Shown here: positions 23,792 to 31,908 of the stretch, piece after piece | Position numbering within the stretch: position 1 is the stretch's first letter | Layout of the letters: each line of letters starts with the position of its first letter | Assembly: GCF_026239675.1 (NCBI RefSeq) | Contig: NZ_JAPIVQ010000002.1 | Location: forward strand, 1 to 64,000 | Source: Pedobacter sp. PLR | Lineage (GTDB): Bacteria > Bacteroidota > Bacteroidia > Sphingobacteriales > Sphingobacteriaceae | Direction: 5' to 3' | Length of the DNA: 64,000 nucleotides | Program-made: the position numbers and the translations under genes | The notes under the pieces: model-generated | Database searches by the model: none | What the model was told of the DNA's origin: nothing | What the model saw: only the letters and a program-made list of their open reading frames with translations

Positions 23792-25630
23792 TTATTCTAC
23801 GGTTACTGATTTCGCCAGATTTCTTGGCTGATCTACGTTACAACCGCGCATTAAAGCGATGTGGTAGGATAGTAACTGCAATGGAATTGTGGCCAGTAAA
23901 GGCAGGAAAGCCTCACTTGAATCCGGAATCTCAATGCAATAATCTGCCATTTTCCTCACCTCTGTATCTCCTTCAGTTACAATCGCCAGAACAATACCTT
24001 TTCTTGCTTTTACTTCCTGAATATTGCTGATTACCTTCTCGTAAGATGAATTTTTAGTCGCAATAACAACAACCGGCATTTCTTCATCAATTAAGGCGAT
24101 AGGGCCGTGTTTCATCTCGGCAGCAGGATAACCTTCCGCGTGGATGTAAGAGATCTCCTTAAGCTTTAAAGCGCCCTCTAGCGCCACAGGGAAGCCGCTA
24201 CCTCTTCCAAGGAATAGACAGTTTCTCGAATCCTTGAATTTTGCAGCAATTTCCTTGATTAAATCATTAGATTCTAGTGCTTTTTGAATCTTATCAGGAA
24301 TACAATCCAGTTCTGTCAATAGTTCTACTAATTTAGAATGGGTGATGGTGCCTTTTTGTTGAGCCATATAGAAGGCCATCAACGTAAGCACGGTTACCTG
24401 CGCGGTAAAGGCTTTGGTAGAAGCCACCCCGATTTCCGGTCCTGCATGGGTATATACCCCTGCATGTGTTAATCTTGGAATAGAAGAGCCCACTACATTA
24501 CAAACGCCAAAAATGGTAGCGCCTTTTTCTTTGGCCATTTCGATAGCAGCCATGGTATCTGCAGTTTCGCCGGATTGAGAAATTGCGATGACAATATCTT
24601 TCTCGGTGATGATTGGATTTCTATAGCGGAACTCAGAAGCATATTCTACTTCCACAGGAATCCTTGCATACTCCTCAATCAGGTATTCTGCAACCAGACC
24701 GGCATGCCATGAAGTACCACAAGCTACGATGATGATACGATCGATATTTTTCAGTTTATCGGCATATTCTTTAATTCCACCCAGTTGTACAATACCTTCA
24801 TTCGGATAAATCCTGCCACGCATACAATCACGGATAGAACGGGATTGCTCAAAGATTTCCTTCAGCATAAAATGCTCATAGCCACCTTTTTCCAGCATTT
24901 CCAGTTTCAGTTCCAGGGCCTGGATATATGGTGTCTGAATCACATTGTCCAGTCGTTTGATCAACAACTCATCGCGTTTTACCAATGCAACCTCATTGTC
25001 GTTCAGGTAAATCACGTTTTTAGTATACTCAATGATAGGCGTTGCATCGGAAGCGATGAAATACTCTTCCAGCCCCACACCAATTACCAGTGGACTACCT
25101 TTTCTTGCTGTAATCAACTGATCCGGCTGATCTTCGTCCATCAATACAATGGCATAAGCACCCGATACCTCATTTAAGGCCAGTCTAACCGCTTCAAAAA
25201 GATCTGTGTTTTCATTTTTGTAGATCTCTTCGATCAGGTGTACCAATACTTCTGTATCGGTATCACTTTTAAATTCATGCCCTCTATGGATCAATTCTTC
25301 TTTTAGGGTGGCATAGTTTTCTATGATCCCGTTGTGAATAATGGTTAATTTTCCGCTGTTAGAAGTATGAGGGTGAGAATTCCGGTCGGAAGGAGCACCA
25401 TGTGTTGCCCACCTGGTATGTCCGATACCGATCGTACCTGAAAGGTCTTTTCCTTTTGAAAAGTTCTCCAGTTCCTGGACCTTCCCTGCTTTTTTATAAA
25501 TATTTAACCCCGTTTCATTGATCAGCGCAATTCCTGCACTATCATAACCGCGATATTCTAATCTTTTCAGTCCTTTAAGGACAATTGGCCAGGCTTCCCG
25601 ATGACCAATATAACCAACAATTCCGCACAT
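23792..25630 (-). CDS. glmS: Glutamine-fructose-6-phosphate aminotransferase (isomerizing)
   Basis: GlmS makes glucosamine-6-phosphate from fructose-6-phosphate and glutamine, the entry to amino sugars for peptidoglycan and LPS. The 612 residues are of normal length. Cys2 after the initiator Met (MCGIVGYIGHREAW) is the glutaminase nucleophile. RWATHG and NSHPH segments line the glutaminase site. Two SIS domains form the isomerase half, with CGTSWHAG near 305 and ISQSGETADT near 351, and the protein ends in NLAKSVTVE, the C-terminal active-site tail. No glmS ribozyme is seen upstream. It follows the DUF4270 gene, with a terminator between. Confidence 0.97.
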   Translation of the reverse strand: MCGIVGYIGHREAWPIVLKGLKRLEYRGYDSAGIALINETGLNIYKKAGKVQELENFSKGKDLSGTIGIGHTRWATHGAPSDRNSHPHTSNSGKLTIIHNGIIENYATLKEELIHRGHEFKSDTDTEVLVHLIEEIYKNENTDLFEAVRLALNEVSGAYAIVLMDEDQPDQLITARKGSPLVIGVGLEEYFIASDATPIIEYTKNVIYLNDNEVALVKRDELLIKRLDNVIQTPYIQALELKLEMLEKGGYEHFMLKEIFEQSRSIRDCMRGRIYPNEGIVQLGGIKEYADKLKNIDRIIIVACGTSWHAGLVAEYLIEEYARIPVEVEYASEFRYRNPIITEKDIVIAISQSGETADTMAAIEMAKEKGATIFGVCNVVGSSIPRLTHAGVYTHAGPEIGVASTKAFTAQVTVLTLMAFYMAQQKGTITHSKLVELLTELDCIPDKIQKALESNDLIKEIAAKFKDSRNCLFLGRGSGFPVALEGALKLKEISYIHAEGYPAAEMKHGPIALIDEEMPVVVIATKNSSYEKVISNIQEVKARKGIVLAIVTEGDTEVRKMADYCIEIPDSSEAFLPLLATIPLQLLSYHIALMRGCNVDQPRNLAKSVTVE

Positions 25631-25653
25631 AATAATTATGTTTTAAAAAATAA

Positions 25654-25683
25654 ATCCCCCGAAATTAATGAATCTCGGGGGAT
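25654..25683 (-). terminator. Terminator after the DUF4270 gene
   Basis: ATCCCCCGA and TCGGGGGAT pair across 12 bases; on the minus strand TTATTTTTTAAAA follows. It separates DUF4270 from glmS. Confidence 0.8.
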
Positions 25684-25706
25684 ATATGAATATGGTTGTG
25701 GTTAAA

Positions 25707-27173
25707 TTATTTCAATTTGGTATAGAAGATGTTAAGCTTCATTCGCTTTGTTCCTGCAGGTGCATCTTTTACCGGTCCGACCAGGATAGAACGTTCTGCA
25801 TGGGTAGCGAAAGGATACAAAGAAAATTCTGCATCTGTAACTGAGGTTGGTGCAAGGAAGGTACCATAATCCTTAGTTTTTCCATTTATTAAATCCTGAA
25901 TATAGGTGGTTACACTAAATATGTATCTTCTGTTGACAGAGTCAAAGTATCCGCCGAATTGTAAGGGATCTGAAAGTGCTCTTGGATCACCCCCGGAATA
26001 AGTCTGGGTATTTCGGTCATTGTCGGGAATATTGGTAACTAATCCTGCGGCATTAAACCTCACTAACCTTAATCTTGGTGCAGGTTTAAAATAAGTATCA
26101 TCTTCCGGATCAACATCAATTACCAGCTCTGCTTTATTGATAGAAACTTTAGAACCGGCCAATAAGGTTTTGAAACCACTAAAATCAAAAGAGATTTTGT
26201 TTTTTAAACCGGTTAAGCCTTGCACATATGTTTTAGGGTATTGCGTGTTCGAGGCATCTGCTATTTGTGTATTAATCGCTGTTGCAGTTGTGTAATCATG
26301 TTTTACATAAGCGGCAATAGGATTTAAAGTATTATTAATCGGGAAAATTGCAGAAACCGTATCTTTGGTTAAAGCGACTAATCCGTCTTTTCTGTAATAA
26401 ATCTGCAGTTTTGCTCCGTTGTCGACATTATTGTCTGCTGCTGCTGCCAGGTTGAAAAATGACATCGCTCCAGAGCCGCTTGCGCTGGTGACATTTACAT
26501 ATAATCCATTAAACGTATTGACGAACAAATCGTTTCTGCCATATTTCAGAGTGTCCATTTTGGCAATCCTGTCCAGAATTTTCTGAGCATCCAATCTGAT
26601 TCTCAGCTGAGGGGCTACTGAGAATGCTGTGTCAGGTTTTCCGGTTACGATATTGATCACTTTAAAGCGACTGTTCGGGCGTTGCTGAACATCAATGCTT
26701 TTACCTAAATCGCCGTCAGTACCGGTAACCGTTTTTTCTCCCCAGTTTATGGAGCTTAAAAAGTTGGTTTGCAAACTTAGGTTTACATTCAGTTGTCTTA
26801 CTGAAAAAGTATATTTCTGTGTAGAGTCTCCGTAAAAATTAGCTGCATAAGGGAGTACCAATACCGCCGAATCCACAATTACACCTTTTCCAAAGCGGTA
26901 ATCTGCCGCCGGGATGTTTACTGTCATTGCAGTACCTGCTTCGCTTTTTCCAAAAATCGGATCGTTCATCAACCCAATAGGATATCTGCTTAATAAACTA
27001 CCGGAAGCCGGCTCTTCCAGCATGGTTCGGGAAGTCAGGGTTGTATTATCGTATAAGTCTCCTGTGATGGTTGAGCCATCCGCAGGCAGGCCGATCGTGT
27101 TGTCGTCTTTACACGAAGAAAAAAGAAAAAGACCTATCAACATGGTTAATAAGTCTTGTTTTGTAAATTTCAT
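25707..27173 (-). CDS. DUF4270 family lipoprotein
   Basis: The 488-residue protein begins with a lipoprotein signal (LLTMLIGLFLFSSCKDD, Cys near 21) and continues as a beta-rich, Asn/Thr-rich extracellular domain typical of DUF4270, a Bacteroidota-specific family without known function. Recognisable parts are the SRYPIGLMNDPIFGKSEAG region near 63-81 and the C-terminal ERSILVGPVKD near 460. It lies 23 bases downstream of the GT5-like gene and before glmS on the same strand, a neighbourhood I recall as recurrent in the phylum; a role linked to surface glycan or envelope assembly is only a guess. Confidence 0.85.
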   Translation of the reverse strand: MKFTKQDLLTMLIGLFLFSSCKDDNTIGLPADGSTITGDLYDNTTLTSRTMLEEPASGSLLSRYPIGLMNDPIFGKSEAGTAMTVNIPAADYRFGKGVIVDSAVLVLPYAANFYGDSTQKYTFSVRQLNVNLSLQTNFLSSINWGEKTVTGTDGDLGKSIDVQQRPNSRFKVINIVTGKPDTAFSVAPQLRIRLDAQKILDRIAKMDTLKYGRNDLFVNTFNGLYVNVTSASGSGAMSFFNLAAAADNNVDNGAKLQIYYRKDGLVALTKDTVSAIFPINNTLNPIAAYVKHDYTTATAINTQIADASNTQYPKTYVQGLTGLKNKISFDFSGFKTLLAGSKVSINKAELVIDVDPEDDTYFKPAPRLRLVRFNAAGLVTNIPDNDRNTQTYSGGDPRALSDPLQFGGYFDSVNRRYIFSVTTYIQDLINGKTKDYGTFLAPTSVTDAEFSLYPFATHAERSILVGPVKDAPAGTKRMKLNIFYTKLK

Positions 27174-27196
27174 ATTTAAATTAATAATACCTGAGT

Positions 27197-28027
27197 TTAT
27201 GCTATAGAAACCAATTCTTCATCCGAAATCTCTTCATATAAAGAATAGAAGTTTTCGAAATCCTCGGTTAAATTAAAGGCTAAAGTTGGTTTATTAGAAT
27301 CTTTAACAAATTTTAACACATTTGCATCAATCTTATCATGCGCTAATACTACTGCGTCTGAGTAAGTAATGGCACCAATATGTAAGGTGTTACAATCTGC
27401 ATTTTCGAACATTTTCGTGTCCTCAAGCGTCATCGCATTCATTACCGCTTTCTTATGAAGATCTACATGTAGCTTTTCCGTAAAGCAGTTCTCATAGATA
27501 GAGTAGACTACTTTAGCATTTTTGAAAGTAGGATCATTCTTATAAGAAGTTTTAATGTAAGCAGGAACTAAAGAAGTCATCCAGCCATGGCAGTGAACGA
27601 TGTCCGGAGCCCAGCCAAGTTTCTTAACAGTTTCCAATGCGCCTTTGCAAAAGAAGATTGTTCTTTCATCATTGTCCGCATAGAATTTTTCTTCTTTGTC
27701 TCTGAAAACGTATTTTCGTTGGAAATAATCTTCGTTATCCAGGAAATACACCTGCATACGAGCAGCTGGAATAGAGGCAACTTTAATAATTAAAGGGTTG
27801 TCATTATCATCAATGATAATGTTCATTCCTGAAAGACGTATCACTTCGTGCAATCTGTTCCTTCTTTCATTAATATTCCCGAATCTAGGCATCAGAATAC
27901 GGATTTCAAATCCTTTATCCTGCATCGCCTGTGGTAGTTGACGGGTTATTTCTGAAATTTTAGTGAGTTCAAGGAAAGGCGACATCTCGTGTGTAACAAT
28001 CAGTAGCTTCGTTTTGGCCATCTCCAT
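27197..28027 (-). CDS. Glycogen/starch synthase N-terminal-domain-like protein (GT5 half)
   Basis: About 276 residues similar to the N-terminal Rossmann half of glycogen synthase. The start is the ATG at 28027 (MEMAKTKLLIVTHEMSPF), or 28021; an upstream ATG at 28096 would lie before the predicted transcription start. HCHGWMTSLVPAYIKT near 143-158 matches the family's HxHDW region. Two things differ from active GlgA: the KxGGL ADP-glucose motif near the N-terminus is replaced by LTKISEITRQLP, and the second half is missing. Catalysis as a normal glycogen synthase is therefore doubtful. It is divergent from panC and followed by DUF4270. Confidence 0.8.
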   Translation of the reverse strand: MEMAKTKLLIVTHEMSPFLELTKISEITRQLPQAMQDKGFEIRILMPRFGNINERRNRLHEVIRLSGMNIIIDDNDNPLIIKVASIPAARMQVYFLDNEDYFQRKYVFRDKEEKFYADNDERTIFFCKGALETVKKLGWAPDIVHCHGWMTSLVPAYIKTSYKNDPTFKNAKVVYSIYENCFTEKLHVDLHKKAVMNAMTLEDTKMFENADCNTLHIGAITYSDAVVLAHDKIDANVLKFVKDSNKPTLAFNLTEDFENFYSLYEEISDEELVSIA

Positions 28028-28072
28028 ATTCTGTAAATAAATAATTATGTTAAAGAAAAGATTATCAAGGGG

Positions 28073-28080
28073 CAAAGATA
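28073..28080 (-). promoter_or_regulatory. Predicted -7 promoter element of the GT5-like gene
   Basis: TATCTTTG, extended to TATCTTTGC, on the minus strand gives a leader of about 40 bases to the ATG at 28027 and excludes the ATG at 28096. Confidence 0.55.
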
Positions 28081-28175
28081 AGCAAAATAATAACATTTAT
28101 CAATTATATAGGCGAGATGTTTTGTTTGGAATGGATTATTAACCAACTTTGCCCTTTGAAATTTTATAGGCTAGT

Positions 28176-29015
28176 TTGAAAGTTATAAACACCATCGCAG
28201 CGTTAAAGTCGTTGCTTGAACCAATAAAATTGGGTCAACAGAAAATTGCTTTAGTGCCTACTATGGGTGCTTTGCACAAAGGACATGTGTCCCTGATTGA
28301 GGTTGCTCAGCAGCATGCTGATGTAGTGGTTTGCAGCATATTTGTAAACCCGACACAATTCACAGATCCAAAGGATCTGGAGAAATATCCCCGCCCTTTA
28401 GAACACGATATGCAAATGCTTTTAGCGGCAGGATGCGATGTGGTATTTATGCCTTCTGTGAAGGAAATGTACCCTGAGCAGGAGGAATGGCACATTGATC
28501 TGGGCCCGGCAGAGTTTTTACTCGAAGGGGAATTCAGAAGGGGGCACTACCAGGGCGTCACTCAAATTGTGAACAAACTGTTTAATGCTGTAAATCCTGA
28601 CATCGCTTTCTTCGGACAAAAAGATTTCCAGCAGGTGCTGATGATTGAAAATATGGTGGCTTATTTTGAGCTTCCCGTTCAGATTGTTTCCTGCCCGATT
28701 ATCAGGGAAGATGACGGTTTGGCGATGAGCTCCAGAAACATACATTTAACCGCAGATGACCGTAAGCATGCTTTGGTATTGAGCGCTGCATTGAACTATG
28801 TAAAAGCTCATTTTAAGGAGCAGAGTATTCCGGTATTGCTGGAAAATGCGAAAAGTATGATTTCAGCGATTCCTGGGGTGGAGCTCGACTATTTTACCAT
28901 TGCAAACGGTAAAACACTGCTTCCGGCAGCCGATAAAAATCAACCGGATTTAGTGGCATTAGTGGCCGCAAAGGTTGGTCAGACCCGACTTATAGATAAT
29001 ATGCTGCTCAATTGA
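28176..29015 (+). CDS. panC: Pantothenate synthetase
   Basis: PanC condenses pantoate and beta-alanine with ATP to pantothenate, the precursor of coenzyme A. The 279 residues have the nucleotide-binding HxGH at His34-His37 (PTMGALHKGHVSL), the FVNPTQF segment near 57-63, GQKDFQQ near 147-153 and the KMSSR-equivalent AMSSRN near 186-191. The start is a TTG at 28176, since no ATG upstream gives a better N-terminus. panD, which makes beta-alanine, follows by 47 bases, so the two pathway branches meet here. Confidence 0.96.
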   Translation: MKVINTIAALKSLLEPIKLGQQKIALVPTMGALHKGHVSLIEVAQQHADVVVCSIFVNPTQFTDPKDLEKYPRPLEHDMQMLLAAGCDVVFMPSVKEMYPEQEEWHIDLGPAEFLLEGEFRRGHYQGVTQIVNKLFNAVNPDIAFFGQKDFQQVLMIENMVAYFELPVQIVSCPIIREDDGLAMSSRNIHLTADDRKHALVLSAALNYVKAHFKEQSIPVLLENAKSMISAIPGVELDYFTIANGKTLLPAADKNQPDLVALVAAKVGQTRLIDNMLLN

Positions 29016-29050
29016 CAATCCATTAAACACCCTAACCACGAATTTTTTCG

Positions 29051-29058
29051 TAACTTTG
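29051..29058 (+). promoter_or_regulatory. Predicted -7 promoter element of panD (leaderless arrangement)
   Basis: TAACTTTG ends four bases before the panD ATG at 29063. Confidence 0.6.
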
Positions 29059-29062
29059 TATT

Positions 29063-29413
29063 ATGATTATCGAGATATTAAAATCGAAAATACACCGTGT
29101 TAAAGTAACACAGGCAGAATTGAACTATGTTGGTAGCATCACCATCGATCAGGATCTGATGGATGCCGCCCAGATTATTGCCAATGAAAAGGTGCAGATT
29201 GTAAACAACAACAATGGTGAACGTTTTGAAACTTATGTGATTAAGGGCGAACGCGGAACCGGTATTGTTTGCTTAAATGGAGCCGTGGCCAGAAAAGTGC
29301 AGGTCGGCGATATTCTGATCATCATGTCTTTTGGCTCTTTGCCAATCGAAGAAGCCAGGAAATATCACCCTGTTCTTGTGTTCCCTGACGATAACAACCG
29401 CCTTTTAAAATAG
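29063..29413 (+). CDS. panD: Aspartate 1-decarboxylase
   Basis: PanD decarboxylates aspartate to beta-alanine. The 116-residue precursor self-cleaves between Gly24 and Ser25 (VGSITID) to create the pyruvoyl cofactor, and this site is intact. Other conserved parts are [26 protein letters not shown] (with Tyr58-type residue) and [11 protein letters not shown]. Promoter placement almost on the ATG suggests a leaderless mRNA in addition to read-through from panC. Confidence 0.97.
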   Translation: MIIEILKSKIHRVKVTQAELNYVGSITIDQDLMDAAQIIANEKVQIVNNNNGERFETYVIKGERGTGIVCLNGAVARKVQVGDILIIMSFGSLPIEEARKYHPVLVFPDDNNRLLK

Positions 29414-29473
29414 CAGGAAAGCATATCGTGTAAAATAATACTATGCAGCCATAGTAATCTGACCTGGAAATAC

Positions 29474-29481
29474 TAAATTTG
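29474..29481 (+). promoter_or_regulatory. Predicted -7 promoter element of the acyl-CoA dehydrogenase gene
   Basis: TAAATTTG ends 29 bases before the ATG at 29511. Confidence 0.5.
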
Positions 29482-29510
29482 GCAGTACGTATATTTTTAT
29501 CTATATAATT

Positions 29511-30650
29511 ATGCTATTTCAATTAAGTGAAGAACAATTGATGATTCAACAGGCCGCAAGGGATTTCGCACAGACTGAACTTAAGCCCGGAGTTATCGAA
29601 AGAGATGAGCACCAGAAATTCCCTGCTGAGCAGGTAAAAAAACTGGGCGAACTTGGGTTTCTGGGAATGATGGTTTCAGAGAAATATAATGGCAGCGGGC
29701 TAGACGCGCTATCTTATGTCCTGGTGATGGAAGAATTGTCGAAAGTTGATGCTTCCGCCTCCGTGGTGGTTTCCGTAAATAATTCCCTGGTTTGTTATGG
29801 ACTGGAATCTTATGGTTCTGAGTTTCAGAAAGAGAAATATCTGAAGCCATTGGCTGCCGGCGAAAAAATCGGTGCTTTCTGTTTATCAGAGCCTGAGGCC
29901 GGATCAGATGCCACCTCACAGCAAACCACAGCTGTTGATATGGGCGATTATTATTTGCTAAACGGTACGAAAAACTGGATCACCAACGGAAATACAGCTT
30001 CCACCTATCTGGTGATTGCGCAAACTGACCGCGCTTTAAAGCATAAAGGTATCAATGCCTTTATTGTGGAAAAAGGGATGGAAGGCTTTACTGTTGGTCC
30101 GAAAGAAAATAAAATGGGAATTCGTGGTTCTGATACCCATTCCCTAATGTTTAATGATGTTAAAGTCCCTAAAGAAAACAGGATTGGCGAAGATGGATTT
30201 GGTTTTACCTTCGCGATGAAAACTCTGGAAGGCGGACGTATAGGCATCGCTGCACAAGCCTTAGGGATTGCCGCAGGTGCTTATGAGCTGGCTTTAGCCT
30301 ATTCCAAAGAACGTAAATCCTTTGGTAAAGCGATTGCAGATCATCAGGCGATTTCCTTTAAACTCGCAGATATGGCGACCAGTATTGAAGCCGCAAGGAT
30401 GTTGGTGTATAAAGCTGCATGGTTGAAAGATCAGGGACAATCTTATACGCTGGCCGGTTCTATGGCTAAATTATATGCTTCTAAAGTAGCAATGGATGTA
30501 ACCGTTGAGGCGGTTCAGATTCATGGTGGTTATGGTTTTGTGAAAGAATACCATGTCGAGCGCATGATGAGGGATGCTAAAATCACCCAGATTTATGAAG
30601 GGACTTCGGAAATTCAGAAAATGGTGATCTCCAGAGAAATATTAAGATAA
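29511..30650 (+). CDS. Acyl-CoA dehydrogenase
   Basis: This FAD enzyme oxidises acyl-CoA to enoyl-CoA in fatty-acid or branched-chain amino-acid breakdown. At 379 residues it has normal length, with the AFCLSEPEAGSDATS signature near 122-136, WITNGNTA near 155-162, the QIHGGYGFVKEYHVERMMRDAKI helix near 335-357 and the catalytic base Glu in YEGTSEIQKMVI near 362. It is most like short/butyryl-type or isovaleryl-type dehydrogenases; chain-length preference cannot be told. It is a single-gene unit with a strong terminator. Confidence 0.94.
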   Translation: MLFQLSEEQLMIQQAARDFAQTELKPGVIERDEHQKFPAEQVKKLGELGFLGMMVSEKYNGSGLDALSYVLVMEELSKVDASASVVVSVNNSLVCYGLESYGSEFQKEKYLKPLAAGEKIGAFCLSEPEAGSDATSQQTTAVDMGDYYLLNGTKNWITNGNTASTYLVIAQTDRALKHKGINAFIVEKGMEGFTVGPKENKMGIRGSDTHSLMFNDVKVPKENRIGEDGFGFTFAMKTLEGGRIGIAAQALGIAAGAYELALAYSKERKSFGKAIADHQAISFKLADMATSIEAARMLVYKAAWLKDQGQSYTLAGSMAKLYASKVAMDVTVEAVQIHGGYGFVKEYHVERMMRDAKITQIYEGTSEIQKMVISREILR

Positions 30651-30670
30651 AATTATTACATTATAATTAA

Positions 30671-30702
30671 AAAAGGGCGTCCATTCTGGGACGCCCTTTT
30701 TT
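30671..30702 (+). terminator. Terminator after the acyl-CoA dehydrogenase gene
   Basis: AAAAGGGCGTCC and GGGACGCCCTTTT pair nearly perfectly around a 5- to 6-base loop and are followed by T. Confidence 0.9.
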
Positions 30703-30743
30703 ATTGGAACTGGTTTTTTTGTACGGCGCGGGTAGTGGTCGGG

Positions 30744-30890
30744 TTGTGGTCGGGAAGAGTCCCAGTTTCGATAAGGGCACAGTATGGGTTGCTCATAGGT
30801 TGCTGTAACTAAAGATACAGCAACCCCTACTGAAGGGTTTCTGAACCTTAATTCAACCATACGGCAAGGTGGGGCTCTTTCCGACCACAA
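30744..30890. repeat. 147-bp nested inverted-repeat element (MITE/REP-like candidate)
   Basis: The outer arms are 21 bp (30744-30764 and 30870-30890) and match at 19 positions, each beginning TTGTGGTCGG. Inside lies a perfect 10-bp hairpin GGTTGCTGTA/TACAGCAACC (30798-30825) and a weaker middle pairing (GTATGGGTTG near 30782 with CAACCATAC near 30854). GTGGTCGGG is also tandemly repeated at 30735 and 30746. There is no coding sequence inside. It lies between an intrinsic terminator and a convergent gene, a typical place for small non-autonomous elements. Confidence 0.6.
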
Positions 30891-30932
30891 TCAGAGTACT
30901 TCTTTTGTTATTTAAGCATTTTTTTTCCGGAA

Positions 30933-31280
30933 TTAGTCCTCGTCTGTGCCAAGTACAGTGCCCAGGAGTCCTTTGATTACCGCGACTACAATGGCCAGCA
31001 AAGCTGCCGCCCAAAAACCACTGGTATTAAAGGTGGCCATCATGTTGTCTACCAATAAAATCATAAGTACGGTTATGATGAAGGAAACCAGTCCGAGGGT
31101 TAAAAAATTAATCGGAAAGGTGAAGATCCTCAATATGGTTCCAATGGTAGCGTTGGCCAGTGAAATCAGCACTGCGGCGAGTACGGCAGTCCAAAAGCTG
31201 TCTACATGTACGCCGGGAATAATTTTTGCGCCTAGAAATACTGCGAGTCCCAATAATAAAATTTCTACAATAACCTTCAT
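30933..31280 (-). CDS. Four-TM membrane protein of the phage-holin-4-2-like family
   Basis: About 115 residues from the ATG at 31280 (MKVIVEILLLGLAVFLGAK). A longer frame to 31430 lacks hydrophobicity and overlaps the divergent lipoprotein gene, so it is rejected. Four hydrophobic segments are seen near 2-22, 27-47, 55-80 and 88-110, with the family's PGVHVDSFWTAVLAAVLISLAN and FPINFLTLGLVSFIITVL segments. Despite the family name these are chromosomal membrane proteins of unknown role, common in Bacteroidota; there are no phage genes nearby. Confidence 0.85.
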   Translation of the reverse strand: MKVIVEILLLGLAVFLGAKIIPGVHVDSFWTAVLAAVLISLANATIGTILRIFTFPINFLTLGLVSFIITVLMILLVDNMMATFNTSGFWAAALLAIVVAVIKGLLGTVLGTDED

Positions 31281-31298
31281 AATGTTTAATTTAGTGAG

Positions 31299-31733
31299 AT
31301 GTTTAGATCTGTTTTCAGGCTGGTTTTGTTGGCTGCTGTGCCTCTTTTCCTTGCCGGCTGTTCCGATGCAAATAATAAGCCACTTTCTATAGATTTCTCT
31401 GCAGACAGTTCGGCGATTGTGTTTAAGCACATTGATCCGAGGGGTTTCGTGGAGTTACAGGGGCTCAAAAACAGGGATTCTGTTTTGAAGGATTTAATTT
31501 CGGTCTTACAAACGCCTTCGGAAAAGGATTCGCTGATCAGGGAGGCGGCGGTGGCTGGAGAGATCAGGCTGGGCGACAGCTCCCTTGTGTTCAGTCCGAT
31601 ACAACCTTTTGTAAAGGGCAGACAGTATCTGGTCATTACTCATTTGAATATTCAATTCGCTAAGCCGGAAGAAATTATCAAAGGAAAATTAAGCTATACC
31701 ATTAAGCCGCAACAAAAGGTGTTGAACAGGTAA
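31299..31733 (+). CDS. Predicted lipoprotein of unknown function
   Basis: The 144-residue protein starts MFRSVFRLVLLAAVPLFLAG followed by Cys21, a clean lipoprotein signal. The remaining 124 residues form a probable beta-sandwich (FVELQGL, GEIRLGDSSLVFSPIQPF, YLVITHLNIQFAKPEE) and match no family I recognise. It is divergent from the holin-like gene, only 18 bases away. A gap of about 100 bases precedes the rimP promoter. Confidence 0.7.
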   Translation: MFRSVFRLVLLAAVPLFLAGCSDANNKPLSIDFSADSSAIVFKHIDPRGFVELQGLKNRDSVLKDLISVLQTPSEKDSLIREAAVAGEIRLGDSSLVFSPIQPFVKGRQYLVITHLNIQFAKPEEIIKGKLSYTIKPQQKVLNR

Positions 31734-31838
31734 CAGAGCGCTTTGTCGGGCCTGCATTCTATCCCGTATCTTGCTGAAAAAGTTGTACATACCTTACATA
31801 TATAGTCGTTTCCATTTTTATAATGTAAAAATATTTCA

Positions 31839-31846
31839 TACCTTTG
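31839..31846 (+). promoter_or_regulatory. Predicted -7 promoter element of rimP-nusA-infB
   Basis: TACCTTTG, extended to TACCTTTGC, lies 62 bases before the rimP ATG. Transcription would start near 31853, just ahead of the leader hairpin. Confidence 0.6.
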
Positions 31847-31863
31847 CCGTGTAATATAGGGCA

Positions 31864-31893
31864 AGAGGGGACAGGAGTCCCCTCTTTTCTTTT
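31864..31893 (+). terminator. Terminator-like hairpin in the rimP leader (attenuator candidate)
   Basis: AGAGGGGAC-AGGA-GTCCCCTCT followed by TTTCTTTT is a strong intrinsic-terminator shape located downstream of the promoter and upstream of the coding region. It could end read-through from upstream, or act as an attenuator of the operon that encodes NusA, itself a termination factor. Confidence 0.65.
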
Positions 31894-31908
31894 ATTAGCA
31901 AATTGGTT

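Noticed and set aside
23792..25706. glmS ribozyme upstream of glmS
   Set aside because: Only 76 bases separate glmS from the DUF4270 stop, and they are filled by a terminator; no ribozyme core is visible, as expected outside Firmicutes.
30933..31280. Phage or prophage remnant because of the holin-like family name
   Set aside because: No integrase, tail, capsid, lysin or attachment repeat is near; such four-helix proteins are ordinary chromosomal genes in this phylum.
31281..31430. 50-codon N-terminal extension of the holin-like gene
   Set aside because: It is basic and polar, overlaps the divergent lipoprotein signal sequence, and the four-helix domain starts cleanly at 31280.
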